A stretch of 64,000 nucleotides of DNA from positions 3,224,001 to 3,288,000 of the forward strand of contig NZ_CP188297.1 in NCBI RefSeq assembly GCF_050030965.1, in the 5' to 3' direction. The notes under the pieces were generated by a model that saw nothing but the letters and a program-made list of their open reading frames with translations, was not told the DNA's origin and ran no database searches. The DNA is from Glutamicibacter sp002979865 (GTDB taxonomy: Bacteria; Actinomycetota; Actinomycetes; Actinomycetales; Micrococcaceae). Each line of letters begins with the position of its first letter. The first letter of the stretch is position 1. Shown here one piece after another: positions 49,783 to 57,428 of this stretch. The translations under genes were made by a program, and so were the position numbers.

Positions 49783-51465
49783 ATGGCGGAATTCATTTAC
49801 ACGATGACCAAGGCTCGCAAGGCCGTTGGCGACAAAGTCATCCTTGACAATGTCAGCATGTCGTTCTTCCCCGGTGCCAAAATTGGCGTCGTGGGACCCA
49901 ACGGTGCTGGTAAGTCAACGATCCTAAAGATCATGGCGGGGATCGATACTCCCTCCAACGGTGAAGCGCGTCTTTCACCGGGCTACTCGGTAGGCATCCT
50001 GCTGCAGGAACCCCCACTGAATGAAGAAAAGACCGTCCTGGGCAACGTCCAGGAAGGTGTTGGCGAGATCTATGAAAAGATCACTCGCTTCAACGAAATC
50101 TCGGAAGAGATGGCACAGGACGGTGCCGACTTCGACACGCTCCTGGAAGAAATGGGCAAGCTGCAGGAAGCGATTGACGCTGCCGACGCTTGGGACATTG
50201 ACAATCAGCTCGAACAGGCAATGGACGCGCTGCGCTGCCCACCAGGCGACGAGAAAGTTACCCACCTCTCCGGTGGTGAACGTCGACGTGTAGCACTGTG
50301 CAAGCTTCTCCTGCAGAAGCCGGACTTGCTGCTGCTCGATGAGCCTACTAACCACTTGGACGCAGAGTCCGTACTGTGGCTGGAACAGCACCTGGCATCT
50401 TACCCGGGCGCCGTGCTGGCCGTAACCCACGACCGCTACTTCCTGGACCATGTCGCCGAATGGATCTGTGAAGTTGACCGCGGTCGCCTGCACCCATACG
50501 AGGGCAACTACTCCACTTACCTGGAGAAGAAGCGCGAGCGCATGGAAGTTCAGGGCAAGAAAGACCAGAAGCTTGCTAAGCGTCTGGCAGAAGAACTCGA
50601 GTGGGTTCGTTCGAACGCCAAGGGCCGTCAGACTAAGTCGAAGGCTCGTCTGGCGCGCTACGAGGAAATGGCTGCGGAAGCCGAGCGCACCCGCAAGCTG
50701 GACTTCGAAGAAATCCAGATTCCGCCAGGCCCGCGCCTGGGCCAGCTGGTAATCGAAGCCGAAAACTTGAAGAAGGGATTCGGCGATCGTGTATTGATCG
50801 ATGGTCTGTCCTTCTCGCTACCGCGCAACGGCATCGTGGGTGTCATTGGTCCCAACGGCGTCGGCAAGTCGACCCTGTTCAAGACCATCGTTGGCATGGA
50901 AGAGCTTGACGGTGGCACCCTGAAGGTCGGCGACACGGTCAAGATTTCCTATGTCGACCAGAATCGCGAAAATATCGACCCAGAGAAGTCGTTGTGGGAG
51001 GTCGTTTCTGACGGCCTCGATTACATCAACGTCGGTCAAGTTGAGATGCCATCGCGTGCCTACGTTTCGGCGTTCGGGTTCAAGGGCCCAGACCAGCAGA
51101 AGAAGGCAGGTGTTCTCTCCGGTGGTGAGCGCAACCGTCTGAACCTGGCACTGACCCTCAAGCAGGGTGGCAACCTGTTGCTGCTCGATGAGCCTACTAA
51201 CGACTTGGACGTTGAAACCCTGTCGTCGTTGGAAAACGCGCTGCTTGAGTTCCCGGGTTGCGCTGTAGTGGTCTCCCACGACCGTTGGTTCCTGGACCGA
51301 GTCGCGACCCACATCTTGTCGTACGAGGGCACTGAGGAGAACCCATCGAACTGGTACTGGTTCGAAGGCAACTTCGACTCTTACGAGAGCAACAAGGTTG
51401 AACGATTGGGTGCCGACGCGGCTAAGCCGCACCGTGTTACCCACCGTCGCCTGACCCGCGACTAA
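49783..51465 (+). CDS. ettA: ABC-F protein EttA (energy-dependent translational throttle)
   Basis: A 560-residue soluble protein with two ABC ATPase domains. Walker A motifs are GPNGAGKST at 38-46 and GPNGVGKST near 356-364; both LSGGERRRV and LSGGERNRL signatures and both LLLDEPTN blocks are intact. The inter-domain linker (about 245-310) is rich in Lys, Arg and Glu, as expected for the ribosomal-E-site P-tip, and the arm in the first domain (about 95-145) matches EttA. It ties translation start to the ATP/ADP state. A strong terminator follows. Confidence 0.95.
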   Translation: MAEFIYTMTKARKAVGDKVILDNVSMSFFPGAKIGVVGPNGAGKSTILKIMAGIDTPSNGEARLSPGYSVGILLQEPPLNEEKTVLGNVQEGVGEIYEKITRFNEISEEMAQDGADFDTLLEEMGKLQEAIDAADAWDIDNQLEQAMDALRCPPGDEKVTHLSGGERRRVALCKLLLQKPDLLLLDEPTNHLDAESVLWLEQHLASYPGAVLAVTHDRYFLDHVAEWICEVDRGRLHPYEGNYSTYLEKKRERMEVQGKKDQKLAKRLAEELEWVRSNAKGRQTKSKARLARYEEMAAEAERTRKLDFEEIQIPPGPRLGQLVIEAENLKKGFGDRVLIDGLSFSLPRNGIVGVIGPNGVGKSTLFKTIVGMEELDGGTLKVGDTVKISYVDQNRENIDPEKSLWEVVSDGLDYINVGQVEMPSRAYVSAFGFKGPDQQKKAGVLSGGERNRLNLALTLKQGGNLLLLDEPTNDLDVETLSSLENALLEFPGCAVVVSHDRWFLDRVATHILSYEGTEENPSNWYWFEGNFDSYESNKVERLGADAAKPHRVTHRRLTRD

Positions 51466-51477
51466 TCCACGGGCATG

Positions 51478-51510
51478 AAAATAGCCGCCACATTTGTGGC
51501 GGCTATTTTT
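51478..51510. terminator. Terminator between ettA and the flavin reductase gene
   Basis: AAAATAGCCGCCACA (51478-51492) and TGTGGCGGCTATTTT (51495-51509) form a 15-bp stem with a T-run. The A-rich left arm gives a T-run on the other strand too, so it can end both convergent genes. Confidence 0.92.
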
Positions 51511-51533
51511 ATGCCGCAGGAGGCATCGTTCAA

Positions 51534-52040
51534 TTAGCTCGTCGTCGAATCGGCACGCAATCCGGACAATTTCAGATACTCGCGATCCTGGTAAAGCAGG
51601 TGTTGCTGTTGCGCATGCCCGAAGAGTACCGCATGGACTTCAGCAGCAATCAGGCGGGAGCCTCCAACGCTGATGGAGGAGTGGATACTGGCGCGGAAAG
51701 CAACGGGAGCCTCGATGAAATGTGGCTCGCCGGTGGGCAAGACCCGGAAATGTTGATCGCTGGTAAATCGTGGGGCACCCGGGCGCGCGAAATTATTTGC
51801 CAGCTCGTGCTGGTCTTCGCCGAGCATATGGATCACGAAACTCGGTGCTGCTAGCACAGCGCCGGCAGCGCCGGATTCTTTGGCCAGCGAGAACGAAACG
51901 GCAACGGGATCAATGGAAAGTGAAGCGAGGGAAGAGATAGTTAAACCGTAGAATGCCCCGTCGACCGCTGCAGTAATCACTGCTACTCCAGCAGGATGGT
52001 GACGGAAGGCTGTACGGAATCCATCTGATAATTCGCTCAC
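51534..52040 (-). CDS. Flavin reductase-like protein under a sox box
   Basis: A 168-residue protein of the flavin-reductase-like FMN-binding split-barrel family (as in HpaC). It should reduce free FMN or FAD with NAD(P)H. The FRHHPAGVAVITA start, GLTISSLASLSIDPVAVSFSLAKES and HMLGEDQHELANNFARPG are family blocks. The frame is open 17 codons up, but GTG 52040 has AAAGGAG seven bases before it. The SoxR-type promoter upstream drives it on the minus strand, so it is probably induced by redox-cycling compounds. It is divergent from soxR. Confidence 0.9.
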   Translation of the reverse strand: MSELSDGFRTAFRHHPAGVAVITAAVDGAFYGLTISSLASLSIDPVAVSFSLAKESGAAGAVLAAPSFVIHMLGEDQHELANNFARPGAPRFTSDQHFRVLPTGEPHFIEAPVAFRASIHSSISVGGSRLIAAEVHAVLFGHAQQQHLLYQDREYLKLSGLRADSTTS

Positions 52041-52056
52041 TGAGCCGCTCCTTTGC

Positions 52057-52079
52057 CTGGAGTTGGAATAAAACTCCAG
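52057..52079 (-). promoter_or_regulatory. Leader hairpin before the flavin reductase gene
   Basis: CTGGAGTT (52057-52064) and AACTCCAG (52072-52079) form an 8-bp hairpin in the mRNA leader, just before the AAAGGAG ribosome site. A role in mRNA stability or translation is possible. Confidence 0.4.
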
Positions 52080-52127
52080 TAACTGATGCAAAAGCCCGAG
52101 CTTTTGCCAACAACTTTGAATACTTCC

Positions 52128-52158
52128 ACCCTAAGACCTCAAGTAAACTTGAGGTCAA
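52128..52158 (-). promoter_or_regulatory. SoxR-type promoter with a 19-base spacer
   Basis: On the minus strand the -35 box TTGACC (rc of 52153-52158) and the -10 box TAGGGT (rc of 52128-52133) are 19 bases apart. This overlong spacer, filled by the sox box, is the known design of SoxR-activated promoters such as E. coli soxS. Confidence 0.75.
52137..52154. promoter_or_regulatory. Sox box (SoxR operator)
   Basis: CCTCAAGTAAACTTGAGG at 52137-52154 differs at one central base from the E. coli soxS operator CCTCAAGTTAACTTGAGG. It sits between the divergent soxR and flavin reductase genes, within the spacer of the minus-strand promoter. Confidence 0.88.
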
Positions 52159-52172
52159 GGAAAGGGGTGGTG

Positions 52173-52679
52173 ATGCTTCACACAGCGGAATCTGGGGATT
52201 GCGAAAAAGATTTTCCCGGGCGTGAGCTGCTAAGCATCGGGCAGGTTAGCGAACGCACTGGTGTGGCCAGATCTGCACTGCATTATTACGAAGATATTGG
52301 GCTGATCGTTTCCATGCGGACAGCGGGGAATCAGCGACGCTATCCTCGCCACTTGCTGCGTCGTATCTCGTTGATCAGTGTCGGCCGGAAGTTGGGCATC
52401 CCACTCAGCGACATCAAGCGTGCTTTGGCACCAGTGCCGATGGGAAAAATCCCCGAGGAAAGAGACTGGCTTCGCGCGACAGAGGAATGGAAGAAAGTAC
52501 TCGAAGCGAGGCGGCGTGCCATCGAGGAATTAGAAGATCGGCTTATGGGATGCATTGGATGCGGCTGCCTGTCGATGCAGGCCTGCAGCCTCCTGAATCC
52601 GGAAGACCAATTGGCGCGTGAAGGTGTGGGCGCGCGGCGATTGGAAGCACCCGCAGATGCCGGGGAGCAGTCCATGTAG
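52173..52679 (+). CDS. soxR: Redox-sensitive MerR-type activator SoxR
   Basis: A 168-residue SoxR. The winged helix begins ELLSIGQVSERTGVARSALHYYEDIGLI (18-45), the dimer helix follows, and the [2Fe-2S] ligands are Cys127, Cys130, Cys132 and Cys138 in CIGCGCLSMQAC, the exact SoxR spacing. Oxidation of the cluster by redox-cycling drugs switches on its promoter. ATG 52173 follows AAAGGGG by five bases; GTG codons at 52167 and 52170 are other options. A sox box lies 19 bases upstream, and the MOSC fusion gene follows 109 bases downstream. Confidence 0.95.
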   Translation: MLHTAESGDCEKDFPGRELLSIGQVSERTGVARSALHYYEDIGLIVSMRTAGNQRRYPRHLLRRISLISVGRKLGIPLSDIKRALAPVPMGKIPEERDWLRATEEWKKVLEARRRAIEELEDRLMGCIGCGCLSMQACSLLNPEDQLAREGVGARRLEAPADAGEQSM

Positions 52680-52776
52680 CCGGAGGGGCAGAACATTACC
52701 TGTTTTGAAATTCCGATATCCTCTGGCGCCTTCGATTGGCGCCGCCTGGAACTCCCGTACTGAACTCGGCACTTAC

Positions 52777-52782
52777 TAGAAT
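52777..52782 (+). promoter_or_regulatory. -10 box of the MOSC fusion gene, leaderless type
   Basis: TAGAAT ends six bases before the ATG at 52789. No ribosome-binding sequence is present, and no sox box is seen here. Confidence 0.5.
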
Positions 52783-52788
52783 GTAATC

Positions 52789-54525
52789 ATGAAAATTGCT
52801 CAAATATATCGCTTTCCTGTTAAAGGGCTACCAGGCGAAGCAGTCAGTTCGGTCGCAGCCAAAAAGGGAAGCGGGCTAGAGGGCGATCGCTGTGTCGCCT
52901 TCGGAAACGGCACAATTGAGCACCAAGACGGGCAGTGGCAGAGCTGCCTAAGCTTCACTATTCTCAAGAACAACAAGAGCCTGCAAAAGTGGCAAGTTGA
53001 ATCCAGTTTTCCACTTATCACCATGACCGCGCCAGCATCTACAGGTGCGGCACCATTGACCTTTGATGCCAGTAGCCAGCATGGCAGGGATGCCGCCAGC
53101 GCCTATCTGTCGAATCACTTGCCGGCGCAGGGGCCAAAACCGCGAAGATTGGTGTCTGCACCGCAAGGAATGTTCGATTCGCGACTGTCGGGCATTTCGA
53201 TTATTAACCCCAATACGGTTGCGGAGCTGTCGCGAGTATCCGGGGTGCACTTGGATCCCCGGCGGTATCGAGGCAACCTTGTGGTGGAAGGCCTGCCCGC
53301 ATACTCGGAATATGGGCTTATTGGCAAAGTGCTGCGCATAGGCGAAACCCGTATTGCCATTACCAAATCAATCGCCCGTTGCTCAGCAACCTCGGTAAAT
53401 CCGGATACTACCGAAGTCGATACCAACGGACCCCGTTTGCTGGCAACGCACTTTGGCCACGTTCACTGTGGCATTTATGGAACCGTTCTGGAATCCGGGG
53501 TCTTGGAGACTGGCGCCTCAATTGAAATAGAAAACGAAGCAACAGAAGCCGAAGAACTGGTTCCAGTGAAGATCTCTCCACGGTTCATGACCATACTTCG
53601 AAACGAGGACTTGGGCTCAGGAGTAGTCGAACTGCTGCTTCACGATCCTTACGGATGGATTAAGTCTGAGTATGAACCGGGCATGCATCTAAGGGTTCAC
53701 TTGCCAGATCCGCTGTGGAGAAATTACACCATCACCTCGGTGAGCGACCGGGGCATTAGTATCGCCGTTCGCATCCAAGGTGAAGCTTCAGCGAAAATAG
53801 CACAGCTGCAGGAGGACGAGCAACTTCTTGTCTCAGGGCCGTACGGTGTGCTGACCTCGGCTAATGTACTAGGCTCCAGCACTGCCATCGTCAGCGCTGG
53901 AATTGGCATCACTCCTGCTTTGGGGCTGCTCGGGGATGCTGCAGCGGTGAATGGCAGCCAAGATCTGAGGTTCATCCATGTCGAACGTGGCGGAGCCAGT
54001 GCCTTGTACTGCCGGCTGGAACAGATGGCTGCCGGGCTGAAGGCGCCAATCAGCTTGGATCGCATCGACACCTCCGAGGGGCGGCCAGCGGCTGCTGCGA
54101 TCGCAGCACGACTACGCGGTTGCAGCAGGGTGGTGGTGTGCGGGCCTGAAGAGTTCACCAAGATGGTATTCGAGGCGTGCGAGCAAGCGGGAATTTCTGC
54201 TTCGCAGATTTACAGCGAAACCTTCGCATCACCAGCGACCGATCTGGAACGCCTTTTTGAGAACTATCCGCCCGCAGAAGTCTCTTGTCGTGGGAGCGAA
54301 AAGAATTTCACCTGGAGTGCGGAGAATGGAGTGTTGCTTGATGCGCTGGAAGAGCAAGGGCTTGAACCGGCTAGTCTTTGCCGCTCGGGTTCTTGCGGCG
54401 AATGCGCCGTTAGCCTGCTCAGGGGCAGGATTTCCTACCCGTTGGAGCCGAGCGCCCGCGTAGCACCGGGCCAGATCCTCGCCTGTATGGCCGTACCAGC
54501 AGGCGATATTGAACTGGACGCATGA
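52789..54525 (+). CDS. MOSC / flavin reductase / 2Fe-2S ferredoxin fusion protein
   Basis: A 578-residue three-part protein. Residues 1-250 form an N-terminal barrel and MOSC domain of the mARC/YcbX type, with the likely molybdenum-ligand Cys198 in RCSATSVNPDT. About 258-490 is a ferredoxin-NADP reductase-like module: RNYTITSVSD at 311-320 for flavin, GIGITPALGLL at 371-381 for the nicotinamide nucleotide. The end is a plant-type 2Fe-2S domain with Cys531, Cys536, Cys539 and Cys566. It should carry electrons from NAD(P)H to a molybdenum cofactor and reduce N-hydroxylated compounds or N-oxides, as YcbX and mARC do. It follows soxR on the same strand, with its own promoter box. Confidence 0.9.
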   Translation: MKIAQIYRFPVKGLPGEAVSSVAAKKGSGLEGDRCVAFGNGTIEHQDGQWQSCLSFTILKNNKSLQKWQVESSFPLITMTAPASTGAAPLTFDASSQHGRDAASAYLSNHLPAQGPKPRRLVSAPQGMFDSRLSGISIINPNTVAELSRVSGVHLDPRRYRGNLVVEGLPAYSEYGLIGKVLRIGETRIAITKSIARCSATSVNPDTTEVDTNGPRLLATHFGHVHCGIYGTVLESGVLETGASIEIENEATEAEELVPVKISPRFMTILRNEDLGSGVVELLLHDPYGWIKSEYEPGMHLRVHLPDPLWRNYTITSVSDRGISIAVRIQGEASAKIAQLQEDEQLLVSGPYGVLTSANVLGSSTAIVSAGIGITPALGLLGDAAAVNGSQDLRFIHVERGGASALYCRLEQMAAGLKAPISLDRIDTSEGRPAAAAIAARLRGCSRVVVCGPEEFTKMVFEACEQAGISASQIYSETFASPATDLERLFENYPPAEVSCRGSEKNFTWSAENGVLLDALEEQGLEPASLCRSGSCGECAVSLLRGRISYPLEPSARVAPGQILACMAVPAGDIELDA

Positions 54526-54556
54526 ACCACGCGGGCGGTGCGCTATCGATTGAGGG

Positions 54557-55450
54557 CTAGTGCCCCTCTGCGAACTCAGGCAGGCGGATCATGCCTTCCT
54601 GGGCGACGGTCGCGACGAGCTCGCCTGCCTTGTTGTAGAACTTTCCCGCACCAAGTCCGCGGGCCGACGAGGCCGATGGCGAATGAAGTACGTAGAGCAG
54701 CCATTCATCGACTCGGAAATCCCGGTGCCACCACATTGCGTGATCGAGGCTGGCGATGCTCAAGCCGCGATGTACCCATGGCACTCCATGGGCTCGCAGG
54801 GCAGGCTCAAGTAGCATGTAGTCGCTCGCGTAAGCCAAGGCAGCTCGGTGCAGGGCGGGCTCATTGGGCATTGCCGAGGTGGTGCGCAGCCAAACCGCAC
54901 TATCGGCAAGCTTGGCCGAATTTCCTGGAAGGTAGATCGGTTCCGAAACATGCCGGACGTCGAAAGGCCGTTCGAAAGCCCATTCCTTTGCCACTGGATG
55001 GTCCAGGTGCCCCACGAGATCTGCGGTAGTCGGAAGCGACTCGGGATCCGGGATTCCGGCAGGCATTGGATCATGGTGTTCGAGGCCGTTTGCCGGTTCC
55101 TGGAATGAGGTGATCATTGACAGGATCGGTTCGCCATTTTGGTAGGCGTGCACTCGACGTGCGGAAAATGAGCGGCCATCGCGCAGGCGCTGTACGCCGA
55201 AAGTGATGTTCTGGTTCGGGTCTCCCGGACGCAGGAAGTAACCGTGCAGGGAATGGATCGCACGGGTCGCTTCAACTGTACGCGTGGCGGCCATGATCGA
55301 TTGGGCCAGAACCTGCCCGCCAAAGACGCGAGGTCGAGTCTGCCCAGGGGTATGGCCGATGAAGATATCCTCATCCGTGCGCGCCTGGTCTTCTCCATCC
55401 AGATTCAACAGATCCAGCAGGATCTGGGTGGTGCCTAGGTCTTCGGTCAC
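54557..55450 (-). CDS. tesB: Acyl-CoA thioesterase II
   Basis: A 297-residue double-hotdog thioesterase that hydrolyses acyl-CoA. The first hotdog has VFGGQVLAQSIMAAT and HSLHGYFLRPGD; the second has ASLDHAMWWHRDFRVDEWLLY, the family active-site block. The ATG at 55450 has AAGGAG upstream. It ends 31 bases past the convergent MOSC gene. Its physiological substrate is not known; TesB proteins act on medium and long chains. Confidence 0.94.
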   Translation of the reverse strand: MTEDLGTTQILLDLLNLDGEDQARTDEDIFIGHTPGQTRPRVFGGQVLAQSIMAATRTVEATRAIHSLHGYFLRPGDPNQNITFGVQRLRDGRSFSARRVHAYQNGEPILSMITSFQEPANGLEHHDPMPAGIPDPESLPTTADLVGHLDHPVAKEWAFERPFDVRHVSEPIYLPGNSAKLADSAVWLRTTSAMPNEPALHRAALAYASDYMLLEPALRAHGVPWVHRGLSIASLDHAMWWHRDFRVDEWLLYVLHSPSASSARGLGAGKFYNKAGELVATVAQEGMIRLPEFAEGH

Positions 55451-55623
55451 TGTGCGGGCTCCTTGGAATGCGATAGCGGAACAAAACCAAATTTAATGCT
55501 ACTCGAAAGTAATATTTTCAGTTGAGATTCGGGCTCATAGGAAAACTATACGTTTCACGGAGCAGCATCACGCCATGAGCAAAGTCGCCACGCGTAGTTG
55601 CCGCTCCGTGAGACGATAAATAT

Positions 55624-56283
55624 ATGGCTAGTGATGCGGTGATTTTCGACGACAGTAATTCAGTAAGCGACTTAGCGAACTTTATTAGCCGGGCGAAAAC
55701 AATTGAAGATGATGCGGCCCAATTCGTCGCTCGAAATACGGCCTTGGCTGTCTATGTACCTGTTTTGGTCCCTTCCGACCTCGGTCAAGGCGGCTATACC
55801 ATCCTCGGAATGCGAGTTCATCGCTTGGCGCAGCCTGCAGATCTCAAGGCCAGCTATTCCTTGGCATCGATCCAGGATCGCCTTGCTCGCATGGGGGAGT
55901 CAACCGTCGACTTCGCGCTCCCACCGGTTGAAGAGAATCCTAAATGGGCTGGGATCTCCGTGCCGGTCTCAGGCTGGGAAGATGCAGGAGCCGTAGCGAA
56001 CGACATGCTAACTTCCTCAGCTCAAAACGGCATCGACGCCGTCGCCCAAGCATTGCCGGAAAACCCGGGATTGCCTGTGCTTGTGCAGATACGGCAGCGA
56101 ATTTGGGCTGCGGATGTGCAAGGAGAAGATTTGAAGATTCCTATGGGCTCCGCATTTGCCATGCATGCCTTGGGTTTCCTGGCGCCTGGCGGGCAAAGCC
56201 GAGTATTCCGCAATGGCAGTTGGACTCGACTGAGTAACGAGCGAGGGCATGTCCTTGTCCGCAAAGCCTCTTTGCTCGGCTAA
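55624..56283 (+). CDS. Conserved hypothetical protein
   Basis: A 219-residue soluble protein with no family I can name. It lacks a signal peptide, membrane segments and cysteines. The first 60 residues are helical, then strands alternate (YTILGMRVHRLAQPA; WAGISVPVSGWEDAG; GLPVLVQIRQRIWAADV). The ATG at 55624 is directly preceded by the AT-rich sequence GATAAATAT, which could hold a promoter box very near the start. The codon use resembles that of neighbouring genes. It is convergent with the hemoglobin gene across a terminator. Confidence 0.7.
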   Translation: MASDAVIFDDSNSVSDLANFISRAKTIEDDAAQFVARNTALAVYVPVLVPSDLGQGGYTILGMRVHRLAQPADLKASYSLASIQDRLARMGESTVDFALPPVEENPKWAGISVPVSGWEDAGAVANDMLTSSAQNGIDAVAQALPENPGLPVLVQIRQRIWAADVQGEDLKIPMGSAFAMHALGFLAPGGQSRVFRNGSWTRLSNERGHVLVRKASLLG

Positions 56284-56296
56284 GCAGTAATAAGGA

Positions 56297-56334
56297 TATG
56301 GACTAGAACTCGCCCGTGGCGGTTCTAGTCCATA
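56297..56334. terminator. Terminator between convergent genes
   Basis: TATGGACTAGAAC (56297-56309) pairs with GTTCTAGTCCATA (56322-56334); inside, CGCC pairs with GGCG. It can end both the hypothetical gene and the hemoglobin transcript. Confidence 0.82.
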
Positions 56335-56339
56335 AATTC

Positions 56340-56858
56340 TTAGAGCAGATTCCGGTGTTCATCCGGAGTGTTCAGCAACGAGTGAGCCGCACGCTCAAAG
56401 TAGTCCCGAAGGGTTTCGGCCTGCAGCATTGGCAGCTCTAGCTGGTCGATAGCCTTGTTCATATGGCCCAGCCAGACATCACGGTAGTGGCCGTTCACCG
56501 GGTAATTTGCATGACGCATGCGGAGCCGAGGGTGGCCACGATGCTCGGAGAACGTTGTCGGACCACCCCAGTATTGTTCCAGGAACAGCTGGAGGCGAAC
56601 TTGGGCAGCCCGAAGCTCCTTCTCTGGATACATCCGACGGAAATCCTCGTCTTCGGCAACGGAACTGTAGAAATTCTTGGTCAGCTGAGCGAAAATCTCG
56701 CGACCGCCAACCTCTGCGTAGAAGGTACCGGGATAGTTGGCAACGTCGATCGGCGTTTCGGCGGCATCCAAGAATTCTTGGCTGGATCGGCCTAGAACCA
56801 GGGGATTGCTGAAGGGATCCTTTTTCGGGTCATGTGCAAGTGGCAGGTTTTCAGTCAT
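56340..56858 (-). CDS. glbO: Group II truncated hemoglobin
   Basis: A 172-residue truncated hemoglobin of the trHbO kind. The proximal heme ligand is His116 in LRMRHANYPV, and the distal Trp at position G8 is Trp129 (DVWLGHM). The FYAEVGGREIFAQLTKNFY block forms the B helix region. Such proteins bind oxygen and detoxify nitric oxide or peroxide. About 40 residues precede the globin core, a longer N-terminus than the mycobacterial form. The OsmC gene lies 12 bases upstream on the same strand, so they share a transcript. Confidence 0.92.
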   Translation of the reverse strand: MTENLPLAHDPKKDPFSNPLVLGRSSQEFLDAAETPIDVANYPGTFYAEVGGREIFAQLTKNFYSSVAEDEDFRRMYPEKELRAAQVRLQLFLEQYWGGPTTFSEHRGHPRLRMRHANYPVNGHYRDVWLGHMNKAIDQLELPMLQAETLRDYFERAAHSLLNTPDEHRNLL

Positions 56859-56870
56859 TCGTAAAAATCC

Positions 56871-57347
56871 TCAGGAGGAGCTAGGGGATACCGGCTCGTG
56901 GAGAACCGGGAAGTTGACGGACCGGGCGATGAAGCAAACCTTGTTCGCCTGGGAGTGGAGCGAATCGGCAAGTTCTCGTTGGGATTCATCGGCAAGGTAA
57001 ACGACGGGCCGCAAGATGGCTTGGGTGAATTCACCGCTGTTATCCCGATTGAGACGCAGTGTTCCAGAAGCATCGTCCGTATAACCCGTGATATTCACGC
57101 CGTGGGTAACTGCTACATGCAGATACGAGAGCATGTGGCATTGGCTCAGGGCAGCAAGCAGGAGTTGTTCTGGATTCCAGCGATCGCGATCCCCATGGAA
57201 TGTTGGATCCGCGGTGCCCGGCAAATCTGGCAAGCCCGATGCGCGCAATACATGGTCCCGGCCGTAGCTGCGGTAGCTTTCCGTTCCGGTTCCACGATTG
57301 CCTGTCCATTCGAGCCCTACCCGATATTCATGTTGCGAGAGGTCCAT
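56871..57347 (-). CDS. OsmC-family protein
   Basis: A 158-residue OsmC/Ohr fold protein, expected to reduce organic hydroperoxides with its cysteine pair. The two cysteines are Cys70 in LAALSQCHML and Cys138 in NKVCFIARSVNFPV, at the spacing of the family. The N-terminus HEYRVGLEWTGNRGTGTESY fits the subgroup related to YhfA rather than Ohr. The 12-base gap to glbO downstream shows an operon, and both suggest defence against peroxides or NO. Confidence 0.9.
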   Translation of the reverse strand: MDLSQHEYRVGLEWTGNRGTGTESYRSYGRDHVLRASGLPDLPGTADPTFHGDRDRWNPEQLLLAALSQCHMLSYLHVAVTHGVNITGYTDDASGTLRLNRDNSGEFTQAILRPVVYLADESQRELADSLHSQANKVCFIARSVNFPVLHEPVSPSSS

Positions 57348-57375
57348 AGGTCTATTCTCCCACTTTTAACCGAAA

Positions 57376-57416
57376 GGTGGCGGCGGCTTCCGCATTGAGC
57401 AGAAGCCGCCGCCACC
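57376..57416 (-). terminator. Terminator after pepN
   Basis: GGTGGCGGCGGCTTC (57376-57390) and GAAGCCGCCGCCACC (57402-57416) form a 15-bp stem with an 11-base loop, 12 bases beyond the pepN stop. On the minus strand the run TTTCGGTTAAAAG follows. Confidence 0.82.
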
Positions 57417-57428
57417 ATCCGAGCGACC

